Positions 50,275 to 59,392 of a stretch of 64,000 nucleotides of DNA are shown here, piece after piece (position 1 is the first letter of the stretch; the number at the start of each line of letters is the position of its first letter). The notes below the pieces were generated by a model. The model was not told the origin of the DNA and searched no databases. It saw only the letters and a list, made by a program, of their open reading frames with translations. The position numbers were made by a program, and so were the translations under genes. Source of the DNA: Paractinoplanes maris. GTDB taxonomy: Bacteria; Actinomycetota; Actinomycetes; Mycobacteriales; Micromonosporaceae. The stretch spans positions 310,001 to 374,000 of the forward strand of contig NZ_JALPVL010000008.1 of assembly GCF_023544465.1 (NCBI RefSeq), in the 5' to 3' direction.

Positions 50275-51213
50275 GTGCGCGACATCGCCGTTTTCTCCGG
50301 ATCCGCCCATCCTGACCTCGCCGCCGAGATCTGCGACCACCTCGGAGTCCCGCTGCTGCCGATCCGCACCTCCCGCTTCGCCAACGACTGCATCGAGGTG
50401 CAGCTGCAGGGCAACTGCCGGGAGCGTGACGTCTTCCTGATCCAGCCGCTCGTCCCGCCCGTCCAGGAAAACCTCGTCGAACTGCTGTTCATGCTCAACG
50501 CGGCCCGCGGTGCCTCGGCCGGGCGGATCACCGTGGTGCTGCCGCACTACGCGTACGCCCGGAGCGACAAGAAGGACGCGCCGCGCATCTCGATCGGCGG
50601 CCGCCTGGTGGCCGACCTGCTGACCACGGCCGGGGCCGACCGGGTGCTGGCCATGACCCTGCACTCGCCGCAGGTGCACGGCTTCTTCAACATCCCGGTC
50701 GACCACCTGCACGCGCTGCAGGAGCTGGCCAAGCACTTCCGGCGCTACAACCTGGAGAACGCCGTGGTCGTGTCGCCCGACCTGGGGAACGCGAAGGAGG
50801 CGGCGGCGTTCGCCCGGCTGCTGGGCATCGGGGTGGCGGCGGGCGCCAAGCAGCGCTACGCCGACGACAAGGTGGTGATCAGCACGGTGATCGGCGACGT
50901 GGCCGACAAGGACGTGATCGTGCTGGACGACGAGATCGCCAAGGGCAGCACGGTTTTCGAGCTGCTGGACCGGCTGCGCGAGCGCAACGTCCGCAGTGTC
51001 CGCGTGGCCTGCACGCACGGGTTGTTCGCGGCCGACGCGATCCGGCGGCTGTCGGCCGAGAAGGAGATCGAAGAGATCGTCAGCACCAACACGGTGCCGA
51101 TCCCGGCCCAGGACCACACCGAGAAGCTGACCGTGCTGTCGGTGGCGCCGGCCCTGGCCGAGGCCATGCGCCGGATCCACAACGGCGAGTCGGTCAGCGC
51201 TCTGTTCGCATGA
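50275..51213 (+). CDS. prs: Ribose-phosphate pyrophosphokinase-like protein (divergent)
   Basis: A 312-residue PRPP synthetase-family protein. FSGSAHPDLA, SRFANDCIEVQL, HYAYARSDKKDAPRISIGG and TLHSPQVHGFFNIPVDHL match the N-terminal ATP and effector regions. The PRPP loop reads VLDDEIAKGSTVFEL where housekeeping enzymes have D-D-x-x-D-T-G-G-T, and the ribose-5-phosphate loop is VVSPDLGNAKEA rather than PDxGG. So it may be a paralogue with altered activity. GTG 50275 lies 6 nt after TAGGCT, predicting a leaderless mRNA. It overlaps the GH105-like gene by 4 bp. Confidence 0.82.
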   Translation: MRDIAVFSGSAHPDLAAEICDHLGVPLLPIRTSRFANDCIEVQLQGNCRERDVFLIQPLVPPVQENLVELLFMLNAARGASAGRITVVLPHYAYARSDKKDAPRISIGGRLVADLLTTAGADRVLAMTLHSPQVHGFFNIPVDHLHALQELAKHFRRYNLENAVVVSPDLGNAKEAAAFARLLGIGVAAGAKQRYADDKVVISTVIGDVADKDVIVLDDEIAKGSTVFELLDRLRERNVRSVRVACTHGLFAADAIRRLSAEKEIEEIVSTNTVPIPAQDHTEKLTVLSVAPALAEAMRRIHNGESVSALFA

Positions 51214-52130
51214 ACGCCGACGGCTTCGCTGCAGGCGGTGCTCGGGTCGGGCGGGTTCTCGACGCGTTGCTGGCCATGCAGCGGCAGAGCTGGGAGCAGG
51301 GGGTCGCCTCGCAGGCGGCGCTCGATCTGGGCCGGGACGATCTGGCTTTTCTGATGGCCGAGTCGGCGGTCGCGCGACAGACGCCGGACGGCCGGCTCGG
51401 CGGCCCGGACGACAACGCGGTCAACGGTGCGGCGTGCGGGGAGGCGGCGCTGCGGGCCGGTTTCGCGGACGCCGCCCGGCGCCAACTCGAGTTCCTGCTG
51501 CGGGAGGCCCCGCGCCGGCCGGACGGGACGATCTGCCATGTGCTCGGCTCGTCGCAGGTCTGGGCGGACACCGTCTACATGGTGGTGCCCTTCCTCGCGC
51601 TGAGCGGTGAACTGGACGAGGCGGTGCGCCAGGTCCACGGGCATCGGGAGCAACTGTGCCGCGACGGCCTGTATTCGGCGATCGCACCGGACCGGCCGGC
51701 CCGCTGGGGTGGCGGCAACGGCTGGGTGGTCGCCGGGATCGCCCGCGCGATCCGGCTGGCTCCCGCGCTGGGCTCGACCGACCTGCCCGGGCACGCGCGC
51801 GAGGTGCTCGACGCATGCCTGGCCCTGCGCCGCGACGACGGTCTCTTCCACGACGTGCTGGACGACGCCACGACCTTCCGCGAGACCAACGCCGCGCAGA
51901 TGTTCGCCTACGCCGCCCTGACCGGCGTCGCCGACGGCTGGCTCCCGGATGCCTACGCGGACGCGGGGCGGGAGCTGCTGGCCGCGGCCACCGGAGAGGT
52001 CGACGGGCGAGGACTGGTCCAGAACGCTTGCGGCACCCCCTCTTTCGACCGCCCGGGCACGTCGCCCGAGGCTCAGGCTTTCCACTTGCTGGCGACGGTA
52101 GCGGCCGAGCGGTTGGGCGCGCATCCGTGA
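51210..52130 (+). CDS. GH105/GH88-like unsaturated glucuronyl hydrolase
   Basis: A 306-residue (alpha/alpha)6-barrel hydrolase. VWADTVYMVVPFLAL carries the catalytic Asp, and GGGNGWVVAGIARAI and DGLFHDVLDDATTFRETNAA match the YteR-type family that hydrates the double bond of unsaturated uronyl oligosaccharides made by polysaccharide lyases. It has no signal peptide, so it acts in the cytosol on imported fragments. Its start overlaps the PRPP synthetase-like gene (ATGA), an unusual partner. No lyase or sugar transporter is adjacent. Confidence 0.82.
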   Translation: MNADGFAAGGARVGRVLDALLAMQRQSWEQGVASQAALDLGRDDLAFLMAESAVARQTPDGRLGGPDDNAVNGAACGEAALRAGFADAARRQLEFLLREAPRRPDGTICHVLGSSQVWADTVYMVVPFLALSGELDEAVRQVHGHREQLCRDGLYSAIAPDRPARWGGGNGWVVAGIARAIRLAPALGSTDLPGHAREVLDACLALRRDDGLFHDVLDDATTFRETNAAQMFAYAALTGVADGWLPDAYADAGRELLAAATGEVDGRGLVQNACGTPSFDRPGTSPEAQAFHLLATVAAERLGAHP

Positions 52131-52141
52131 GGGGCGCAGCC

Positions 52142-52167
52142 TGTGGACAACTCCGCAGTGTGGATAA
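52142..52167 (+). promoter_or_regulatory. Two DnaA-box-like nonamers
   Basis: TGTGGACAA (52142-52150) and TGTGGATAA (52159-52167) are the reverse complements of the actinomycete (TTGTCCACA) and E. coli (TTATCCACA) DnaA boxes, 17 bp apart in the same orientation just after the GH105-like stop. No other boxes, AT-rich unwinding region or dnaA/dnaN genes are near, so this is not oriC. A DnaA-titration or regulatory site is possible. Confidence 0.4.
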
Positions 52168-52230
52168 CTCCGGCGACCTGCTGATCAAGTCATAGGCTCG
52201 GTTGAGGACGGGCGCTGATCCGGCTTTGGC

Positions 52231-52400
52231 TCAGCGGGCGAACCGGAATGTGGAGAACGGCCGTGCCGGCACGTCGTCCGCCGGCCGGTTGGCCAGATCG
52301 ATGTGGTGTTGCTGAAGTGCCAACTGCTGGGTGAAACCGGGGGACGGGGAGGGCAAAACACCGTCCCCCGCAGCTTCGGGTAAACCGCCGGGTCGAGCAG
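52231..52400 (-). pseudogene. Remnant of an unidentified gene below a CebR box
   Basis: On the minus strand a ribosome-site-like AAAGGAG (about 52407-52401) is followed by sequence with an open frame whose last part, TQQLALQQHHIDLANRPADD to FSTFRFAR and a stop at 52231, looks like a genuine protein C-terminus. No start codon or recognisable domain precedes it. This suggests a gene that lost most of its body but kept its promoter region and tail. The original function is unknown; control by a cellulose-type operator suggests a sugar enzyme (inference). Confidence 0.35.
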
Positions 52401-52421
52401 TGCTCCTTTCGCTGAGGGTGT

Positions 52422-52439
52422 TTTGGGAGCGCTCCCAAA
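52422..52439. promoter_or_regulatory. CebR-type operator (LacI-family box)
   Basis: TTTGGGAGCGCTCCCAAA is an 18-bp perfect palindrome whose central 14 bp (TGGGAGCGCTCCCA, 52424-52437) equals the binding site of the Streptomyces cellobiose-responsive repressor CebR. It lies between the GH105-like gene and the cellulose-type LPMO, upstream of a minus-strand gene remnant. A TGTAAT -10-like box (52444-52449) lies just right of it on the plus strand. Confidence 0.82.
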
Positions 52440-52540
52440 CGACTGTAATGGCTTGGGTCGCCGGGCGCCAGAGCGCAGTTGGCGGCAGTCGACGGTGCTT
52501 GGCGTGCCGACACGGTCTGCGGTGTGAGTGGTGCGGGGCG

Positions 52541-52779
52541 CGGGGGCGGGCCGAGCAGGGCGGTGAAGGGCGAGCGCTGCGGGACCAGTAGGGGCGGTGC
52601 GGGGCGAGCAGGGGCGGGCCCGAGCAGGGCGGGGCCGAGCAGGGCGGGGCCGAGCAGGGCGGGGCCGAGCAGGGCGGGGCCGAGCGGGGCGGGGCCAGCG
52701 CGGCGGGGCGAGCGGTGCGGGGCGAGCGGGGCGCGGCGAGCGGGGCGCGGCGAGCGGGGCGGGGCGAGCGGGGCGGGGC
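52541..52779. repeat. GC-rich minisatellite
   Basis: Almost pure G/C sequence built from imperfect units. Its core is five consecutive 15-bp units (GAGCAGGGCGGGGCC, 52622-52696), followed by degenerate GCGAGCGGGGCG units. Long open frames across it on both strands have the monotonous composition of the repeat and are not genes. It separates the gene remnant from the LPMO terminator. Confidence 0.9.
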
Positions 52780-52812
52780 GATGTGGCCGGCCGTGGAGGG
52801 GCCGGCCACATC
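52780..52812 (-). terminator. Strong terminator after LPMO gene
   Basis: A perfect 13-bp stem (GATGTGGCCGGCC / GGCCGGCCACATC) with a 7-nt loop, beginning 8 bp beyond the LPMO stop on the minus strand. Confidence 0.88.
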
Positions 52813-52820
52813 GCGACCGG

Positions 52821-53909
52821 TCAGGTGGTGGCGGTGCAGGTCACCGTGGGGGTAGTGGCTGTGCCGGAGCCTATGAAGCCGAAGCTGGTCGTGCCGCCCG
52901 ACGACAGGGCGCCGTTGTAGGCGGCGTTCTTGGCGACCAGCGAGCTGCCGCTGGCCGTGACCGTCGAGTTCCACGACTGCTGCACCGACGGCGCACTGCC
53001 GTAGCCCAGCGTCACTGTCCAGCTCTTGATGGCCGCCGAGCCCGCGGTCACCTTGACCTCACCCTGGAAGCCGCCCGACCACTGGCTGCTGGTCGAGTAG
53101 GCCGCTGAGCACGCACCCGAGGCCGGCGGCGTGGTGGGCGGCGTGGTCGGCGGGGTCGTGGGCGGCGTGGTCGGAGGAGTAGTCGGCGGCGTCGTAGGAG
53201 GCGTGGTCGGTGGGGTCGTGGGCGGCGTGGTCGTGCCACCGAAGTTCACGTCGCTGCAGAAGTAGTAGGACTGGTCGAGGTGGCTGGCCTGCCAGATCGT
53301 GTAGACCATGGCCCGTCCGCTGCGGCCCGACACCGACACCGGGACGTCGATCTCGACGCCGTCGCTGCGCTGTGTCCACTGCGCCGCCGGGGTGTTGCCG
53401 ATCTGGGACACCTGGTCGAGATCCGACCACTTCAGGGCCTGGGTGACCGGGTTGAAGCCGGGCTTCGACACGTACACCCGGATGTAGTCGGCGCCGTGCC
53501 GCGCGCCGTCGAACAACTTCACGTTGAAGTTGTTGCCGACGTTGGTGGCCTTCCAGTCGCCGATGGCGTCCATCGCGTTGTAGCGGCCGCTTTCGGTGCG
53601 CCCGCCGCTGCACAACTGGCCGTCGGGGATGGCGCCCTGGTGGTTGCCGGCCACGTTCTCCCGGAACAAGCCGTTCCAGTTCCACATGGCGCTCGGGTTG
53701 GCCTGCCAGGCCTGCCAGCACATCGGGTCCTCGGTGGCCATGGCCGGGTCCTGGAATTTGCTGCCCCAGCGCTCGAAGCAGCCGTAGTTGCGCGAAGCCG
53801 GGCCGGTGACGTTGCCGTGGGCGCTCGCGGGGGAGACCGGCGCGAACAGGACGGTGAGGCCGGCGAGCAGGAGGCCCGCCAGCGCGCTGAAGAGGATTCT
53901 GAGTTTCAT
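52821..53909 (-). CDS. AA10 lytic polysaccharide monooxygenase with CBM2
   Basis: A 362-residue secreted copper oxidase. The signal peptide (residues 1-30) ends in ASA, so the mature protein starts with His31 (HGNVTGPASR), the N-terminal ligand of the copper histidine brace. The AA10 domain (31 to about 225; NYGCFERWG, MCWQAWQANP, SGRAMVYTIWQASHLDQSYY) is followed by a Thr-Thr-Pro-Pro linker of about ten units and a C-terminal CBM2 (GACSAAYSTSSQWSGGFQ). It should cleave cellulose or chitin oxidatively outside the cell. ATG 53909 was chosen because it starts the signal peptide and GGAG lies 9 nt upstream. Confidence 0.95.
   Translation of the reverse strand: MKLRILFSALAGLLLAGLTVLFAPVSPASAHGNVTGPASRNYGCFERWGSKFQDPAMATEDPMCWQAWQANPSAMWNWNGLFRENVAGNHQGAIPDGQLCSGGRTESGRYNAMDAIGDWKATNVGNNFNVKLFDGARHGADYIRVYVSKPGFNPVTQALKWSDLDQVSQIGNTPAAQWTQRSDGVEIDVPVSVSGRSGRAMVYTIWQASHLDQSYYFCSDVNFGGTTTPPTTPPTTPPTTPPTTPPTTPPTTPPTTPPTTPPASGACSAAYSTSSQWSGGFQGEVKVTAGSAAIKSWTVTLGYGSAPSVQQSWNSTVTASGSSLVAKNAAYNGALSSGGTTSFGFIGSGTATTPTVTCTATT
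53123..53232 (-). repeat. Thr-Thr-Pro-Pro linker repeats
   Basis: Degenerate 12-bp units coding TTPP join the LPMO catalytic domain to its CBM2. Third-position variation between units shows the protein repeat is selected, unlike the nearby pure-DNA minisatellite. Confidence 0.88.
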
Positions 53910-54094
53910 GAGGGCATGAGCTCCGCATGGTCGGTGGCCCGGTGGACAGGCCAGGGGGATCCGGCCAGAGCTGCCCTCAGCTCTGCGAATCAGGACACCG
54001 GCGGGTGTCGTAACAACCTCGCACAAAATCGACGATTGTCAATAGCAAGAGAAGACCCGCGATTCCGGTACGCCGTGACGGGCACACTCGGGCG

Positions 54095-54931
54095 ATGGAC
54101 TCCCTGCCTACCGCGGCCGATCTGATCACTCGCGCCGAACGGCTCGTCGTGCTCACCGGGGCCGGCATGTCGGCCGAGAGCGGCGTGCCCACCTTCCGCG
54201 ACGCGTTGACCGGGTTGTGGGCCCGCTACGACGCCGAGGCGCTGGCCACCCCGGAGGCCTTCGAGCGGGACCCGGCCCTGGTGTGGGGATGGTACGAGTG
54301 GCGCCGCGAACTGGTCGAGCGCGTCCACCCCAACGCCGGTCACCGGGCCGTCGCCCGGCGCGACTGCACCTTGATCACGCAGAACGTCGACGACCTGCAC
54401 GAGCGGGCCGGCTCGAAGGACGTGATCCACCTGCACGGCAGCCTCTTCGCCCCACGGTGCTCCGCTTGCCACCAGCCCGCGGCAGACGTGCCGGGCGGCA
54501 CGGTGGAACAAGAGGCGGCCGACGGCGCGGCGATAGGCGTGGCGAATCGGGCGGCTGGAGGGGTGGCCGACGGCGCGGCGGATCGGAGGGCGGGAGAGGC
54601 GGCAGGCGGCGCGGTGGGGGAAGGTGGGCCTCGGACACCGCCGGCGTGTGTCTACTGCGCTTCGCCCGTACGGCCCGGGGTGGTCTGGTTCGGGGAGCAG
54701 TTGCCGGTGGCCGCGTTCGAGCGGGCGGTGGAGGTCGCGGCCCGCGCCGACGTGCTGATCACCGTGGGGACGTCGGGTCAGGTCTATCCCGCGGCCGAGA
54801 TCCCGCAGGTGACGGCCAAGAGGGGTGGCGCCGTCATCCAGGTCAACCCGCAGCCCACCCCGCTCGATCCGTTCTGTGCGATCAACCTGCGGGGCACCGC
54901 GGCGGAGGTGCTTCCCGAGATCATCAGATGA
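54095..54931 (+). CDS. Sir2-family NAD-dependent deacylase with enlarged zinc module
   Basis: A 278-residue sirtuin. VVLTGAGMSAESGVPTFRDA binds NAD, TQNVDDLHERAG is the second NAD segment, HLHG holds the catalytic His, and zinc is bound by CSAC (122-125) and CVYC (185-188). About 59 residues separate the two Cys pairs, where about 15-25 is usual; the insert is an Ala/Gly/Arg-rich low-complexity stretch. VWFGEQLP and VGTSGQVYPAA are normal. It removes acetyl or longer acyl groups from lysines. It overlaps the histidine kinase gene by 4 bp (ATGA). Confidence 0.92.
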   Translation: MDSLPTAADLITRAERLVVLTGAGMSAESGVPTFRDALTGLWARYDAEALATPEAFERDPALVWGWYEWRRELVERVHPNAGHRAVARRDCTLITQNVDDLHERAGSKDVIHLHGSLFAPRCSACHQPAADVPGGTVEQEAADGAAIGVANRAAGGVADGAADRRAGEAAGGAVGEGGPRTPPACVYCASPVRPGVVWFGEQLPVAAFERAVEVAARADVLITVGTSGQVYPAAEIPQVTAKRGGAVIQVNPQPTPLDPFCAINLRGTAAEVLPEIIR

Positions 54932-57027
54932 ATGGTTGCAAACCTGGCGAACCGGCACCACGCACCCCTCGAGACGCGGATCATGTCGTCATGGGTGTCA
55001 TGGCTTACCCCCTCCGGTACGCGCTCGCCGATCTTGCCCTGGCTCTCAGCCGGGTCTCCCACGAACCTGCCCTCGTCCAGTCCACGGCGGCCCGCGCCGC
55101 CGCCGACATGATCGGTGACGGCGCCGGCGTGCAGTTGCTGCGCGACGACGGCCGCTACGACTCGATCACGTACCACCACATCGACGACGGGCGGTCGGCC
55201 TCGCTGGCCCGGGTGCTCGACCACGTCGACCAGCTGCCCGACGACGACTTCTCGACCGCGCTCGCGGCCAGCCGCCGCCCGATCGTGCTGGCCGGCGACG
55301 GCGTGGAGCCGCTGGCCGGCGAGGAGCACGAGATCCACTCGGCGGTCCTGTGCCCGGTGATCGTCGACAACACGTACGCGGGGTATCTGGTCCTGACCCG
55401 CGAGACGCCGGGCTCGTTCTATTCGACGGCGGAGGTCGAGCTGGCCCGGGACATCGCCGGTGAGCTCGCCCTCGCCTGCTCCAGCGCGCGGGCCTTGGAG
55501 CGGCTGCGGGCCAGTGAGGAGCGCTACCGGCGGGTCCTCGAGACGATCCCCGAGGGTGTGCTCCAGATCGACCCGGATGCCGTGGTGACGTACGCGAACG
55601 AGCCGATCGGGGTGGTGCTCGGCATGCCCCGGTCGCAGCTGGTCGGGGTCTCGTTGCGGGGTTTCCTCAACGACCAGGGTCAGAAGGAGCTGAACCGGCG
55701 CATCACCGAGTGCCGGGAGGGCCGCTCGACGGTCGGCGGCACCCGGCTCATGCGGGCCGACGGCTCGCAGCGCAGCGTGCGCATCAGCATGATGCCGCTG
55801 ATGGACGATCACGGCGCGTTCAGCGGCGTGGTCTGCATGGTCACCGACACCACCGACCACATCGACGCCCGCGGTCTCAAGCGCCAGCTCGACCACCTGC
55901 GCCGGCTCGACAGCCTGGGCCAGCTCATCGGCGGCATCTCGCACGACTTCAACAACCTGCTGACCGTGGTCGGCGGCTCGGCCGAGATGATCACGGCGTC
56001 GGCCGAGCCCGGCAGCCAGCACCACAAGCTGGCCACCGACATCCTCGACGCCGTCGGCACCGGCCGCTCGCTGACCCACCAGCTGCTCGCGTTCGGTCGC
56101 AGCGACGGCAACCGGCCGGAGATCATCCCGATTCCCGACCTGCTCACCGACGTGCAGTCCCTTTTCAGCCGTACGCTCGGCGAGCACATCGGTCTCGACC
56201 TGGCGTTCGGCCCGGACGTGTGGGCCGTGCGGGCCGAGCGCGGCCCGCTCGAGCAGGCGCTGGTCAACCTGGCCGCGAACGCCCGCGACGCCATGCTGCA
56301 CGGCGGCATGTTGCGGGTGGCCGCGATGAACGAGCTGGTCGAGGCGGGCAAGGGCCCCGAGGGCGTACCGCCGGGCCGGCTCGTGCACATCGTGATCACC
56401 GACACCGGGGTGGGCATGACCGACGAGGTCCGTCAGCGGGCCCTCGAGCCGTTCTTCACCACCCGCCCCACCGCCGCCGGGCTCGGCCTGGCCACCACCG
56501 CCGGCATCGTGCAGGGGCTGGGCGGCCACATCGAGCTGGAGTCGGAGCCCCGGATGGGTACGACCGTCCACCTCTACCTGCCCGCCGCCGAGGAGAAGCC
56601 GCTCGCCGCCAGCGGCCGCCAGGGTGCGCCGGCGGTGATCGGCCGGGTCCTGATCGTCGAGGATCAGCCCGAGGTGGCCCAGCTGGTGCAGCGCCTGATC
56701 GAGCCGGCCGGCTACGCCATCACGGTCGCGACCGACGCGTTGCAGGCGGTGACCCAGGTGGCTACGGGGGCGCATCCCGATCTGCTGATCACCGACGTCG
56801 TGATGCCGACGATGACCGGGCCGGAGCTGGCGGCGGCACTGCGGACCCACCATCCGCACCTGCCGGTGCTCTTCATGTCCGGCTACACCGCGGCGTCGCT
56901 CGGCCCGCAGCTGCACCTCGACGACAACAGCATGCTGATCGAGAAGCCGTTCACCCGGTCGACGCTGCTCGGGGCGATTCGTACGCTGTCCGGTACGACT
57001 TCGAACGAGACCGCCACGTCCAAGTAA
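54928..57027 (+). CDS. Hybrid sensor histidine kinase (GAF-PAS-HisKA-HATPase-receiver)
   Basis: Up to 699 residues; ATG 54928 overlaps the sirtuin stop, while ATG 54991 is an alternative start closer to the domain edge. A GAF domain (about 45-185) and a PAS domain (about 195-310) precede the phosphoacceptor His in GGISHDFNNLL. Then follow the ATP-binding N box (QALVNLAANARDAM), G1 (ITDTGVGM) and G2 (AGLGLATTAGIVQGLGGH), and a C-terminal receiver with phospho-Asp in DLLITDVVMP and the conserved Lys in LIEKPF. No membrane helix is present, so it is a cytosolic sensor. Output partner unknown. Confidence 0.9.
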   Translation: MNGCKPGEPAPRTPRDADHVVMGVMAYPLRYALADLALALSRVSHEPALVQSTAARAAADMIGDGAGVQLLRDDGRYDSITYHHIDDGRSASLARVLDHVDQLPDDDFSTALAASRRPIVLAGDGVEPLAGEEHEIHSAVLCPVIVDNTYAGYLVLTRETPGSFYSTAEVELARDIAGELALACSSARALERLRASEERYRRVLETIPEGVLQIDPDAVVTYANEPIGVVLGMPRSQLVGVSLRGFLNDQGQKELNRRITECREGRSTVGGTRLMRADGSQRSVRISMMPLMDDHGAFSGVVCMVTDTTDHIDARGLKRQLDHLRRLDSLGQLIGGISHDFNNLLTVVGGSAEMITASAEPGSQHHKLATDILDAVGTGRSLTHQLLAFGRSDGNRPEIIPIPDLLTDVQSLFSRTLGEHIGLDLAFGPDVWAVRAERGPLEQALVNLAANARDAMLHGGMLRVAAMNELVEAGKGPEGVPPGRLVHIVITDTGVGMTDEVRQRALEPFFTTRPTAAGLGLATTAGIVQGLGGHIELESEPRMGTTVHLYLPAAEEKPLAASGRQGAPAVIGRVLIVEDQPEVAQLVQRLIEPAGYAITVATDALQAVTQVATGAHPDLLITDVVMPTMTGPELAAALRTHHPHLPVLFMSGYTAASLGPQLHLDDNSMLIEKPFTRSTLLGAIRTLSGTTSNETATSK

Positions 57028-57139
57028 CGGCGTTTCCACGACTCCGACCGAAGGTGCGAACTCGGGCGGAGGGGCTTGCCTTTCGAAGCGGACAAACAGC
57101 AATATTCCGGGGCATCGTCCGCTCCGGAAGGACCATCGA

Positions 57140-59098
<1,959 letters not shown>

Positions 59099-59392
59099 GC
59101 CGCCCGGCCCCGGCAAACCGTCGGCCGGCGGCCGGGGAATTCGGTGGAGGGGGCCGGCGTTCTGGCCTACCGTGATCCGCATGTTCGCGCTCGGTCTGCA
59201 GCTGCCCCCAGGGGCGGCTCCCGTGTGCGTGCTTTCGCTCAGCGGCGCCGATACCCGAATCTGACCCTTCCCCACCAGCAGCAGAACCGTAGGGGGAGGG
59301 TGGTCCCGCCGTGCGCGGTTCTGGCGCGCTCTGCCTGGCAACGGGCGCGCTCCCCCCATTGCCCTTACATCCAGTGAGGACTGAGAAAAACC
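59099..59392 (+). promoter_or_regulatory. Long leader region upstream of tuf paralogue
   Basis: This stretch of nearly 300 bp has no gene. A possible kinase-gene terminator pairs CCCCGGC (59108-59114) with GCCGGGG (59131-59137). Nearer the tuf gene, CCCTTCCCC (59265-59273) can pair with GGGGGAGGG (59292-59300) around an 18-nt loop. This suggests a structured 5' leader that could regulate the paralogue. No defined riboswitch class was recognised. Confidence 0.35.

Noticed and set aside
52142-52167. Chromosomal origin of replication
   Set aside because: Only two boxes, no AT-rich unwinding element and no dnaA, dnaN or rpmH nearby.
52541-52779. CRISPR-like array
   Set aside because: Units are directly adjacent without unique spacers and no cas genes are present.
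52500-53110. Plus- and minus-strand frames across the GC-rich minisatellite
   Set aside because: Their residues simply echo the 15-bp DNA repeat; no start signals or domains.
59144-59377. A 77-codon frame upstream of tuf
   Set aside because: Low-complexity, no ribosome site, and it covers the hairpin-containing leader.
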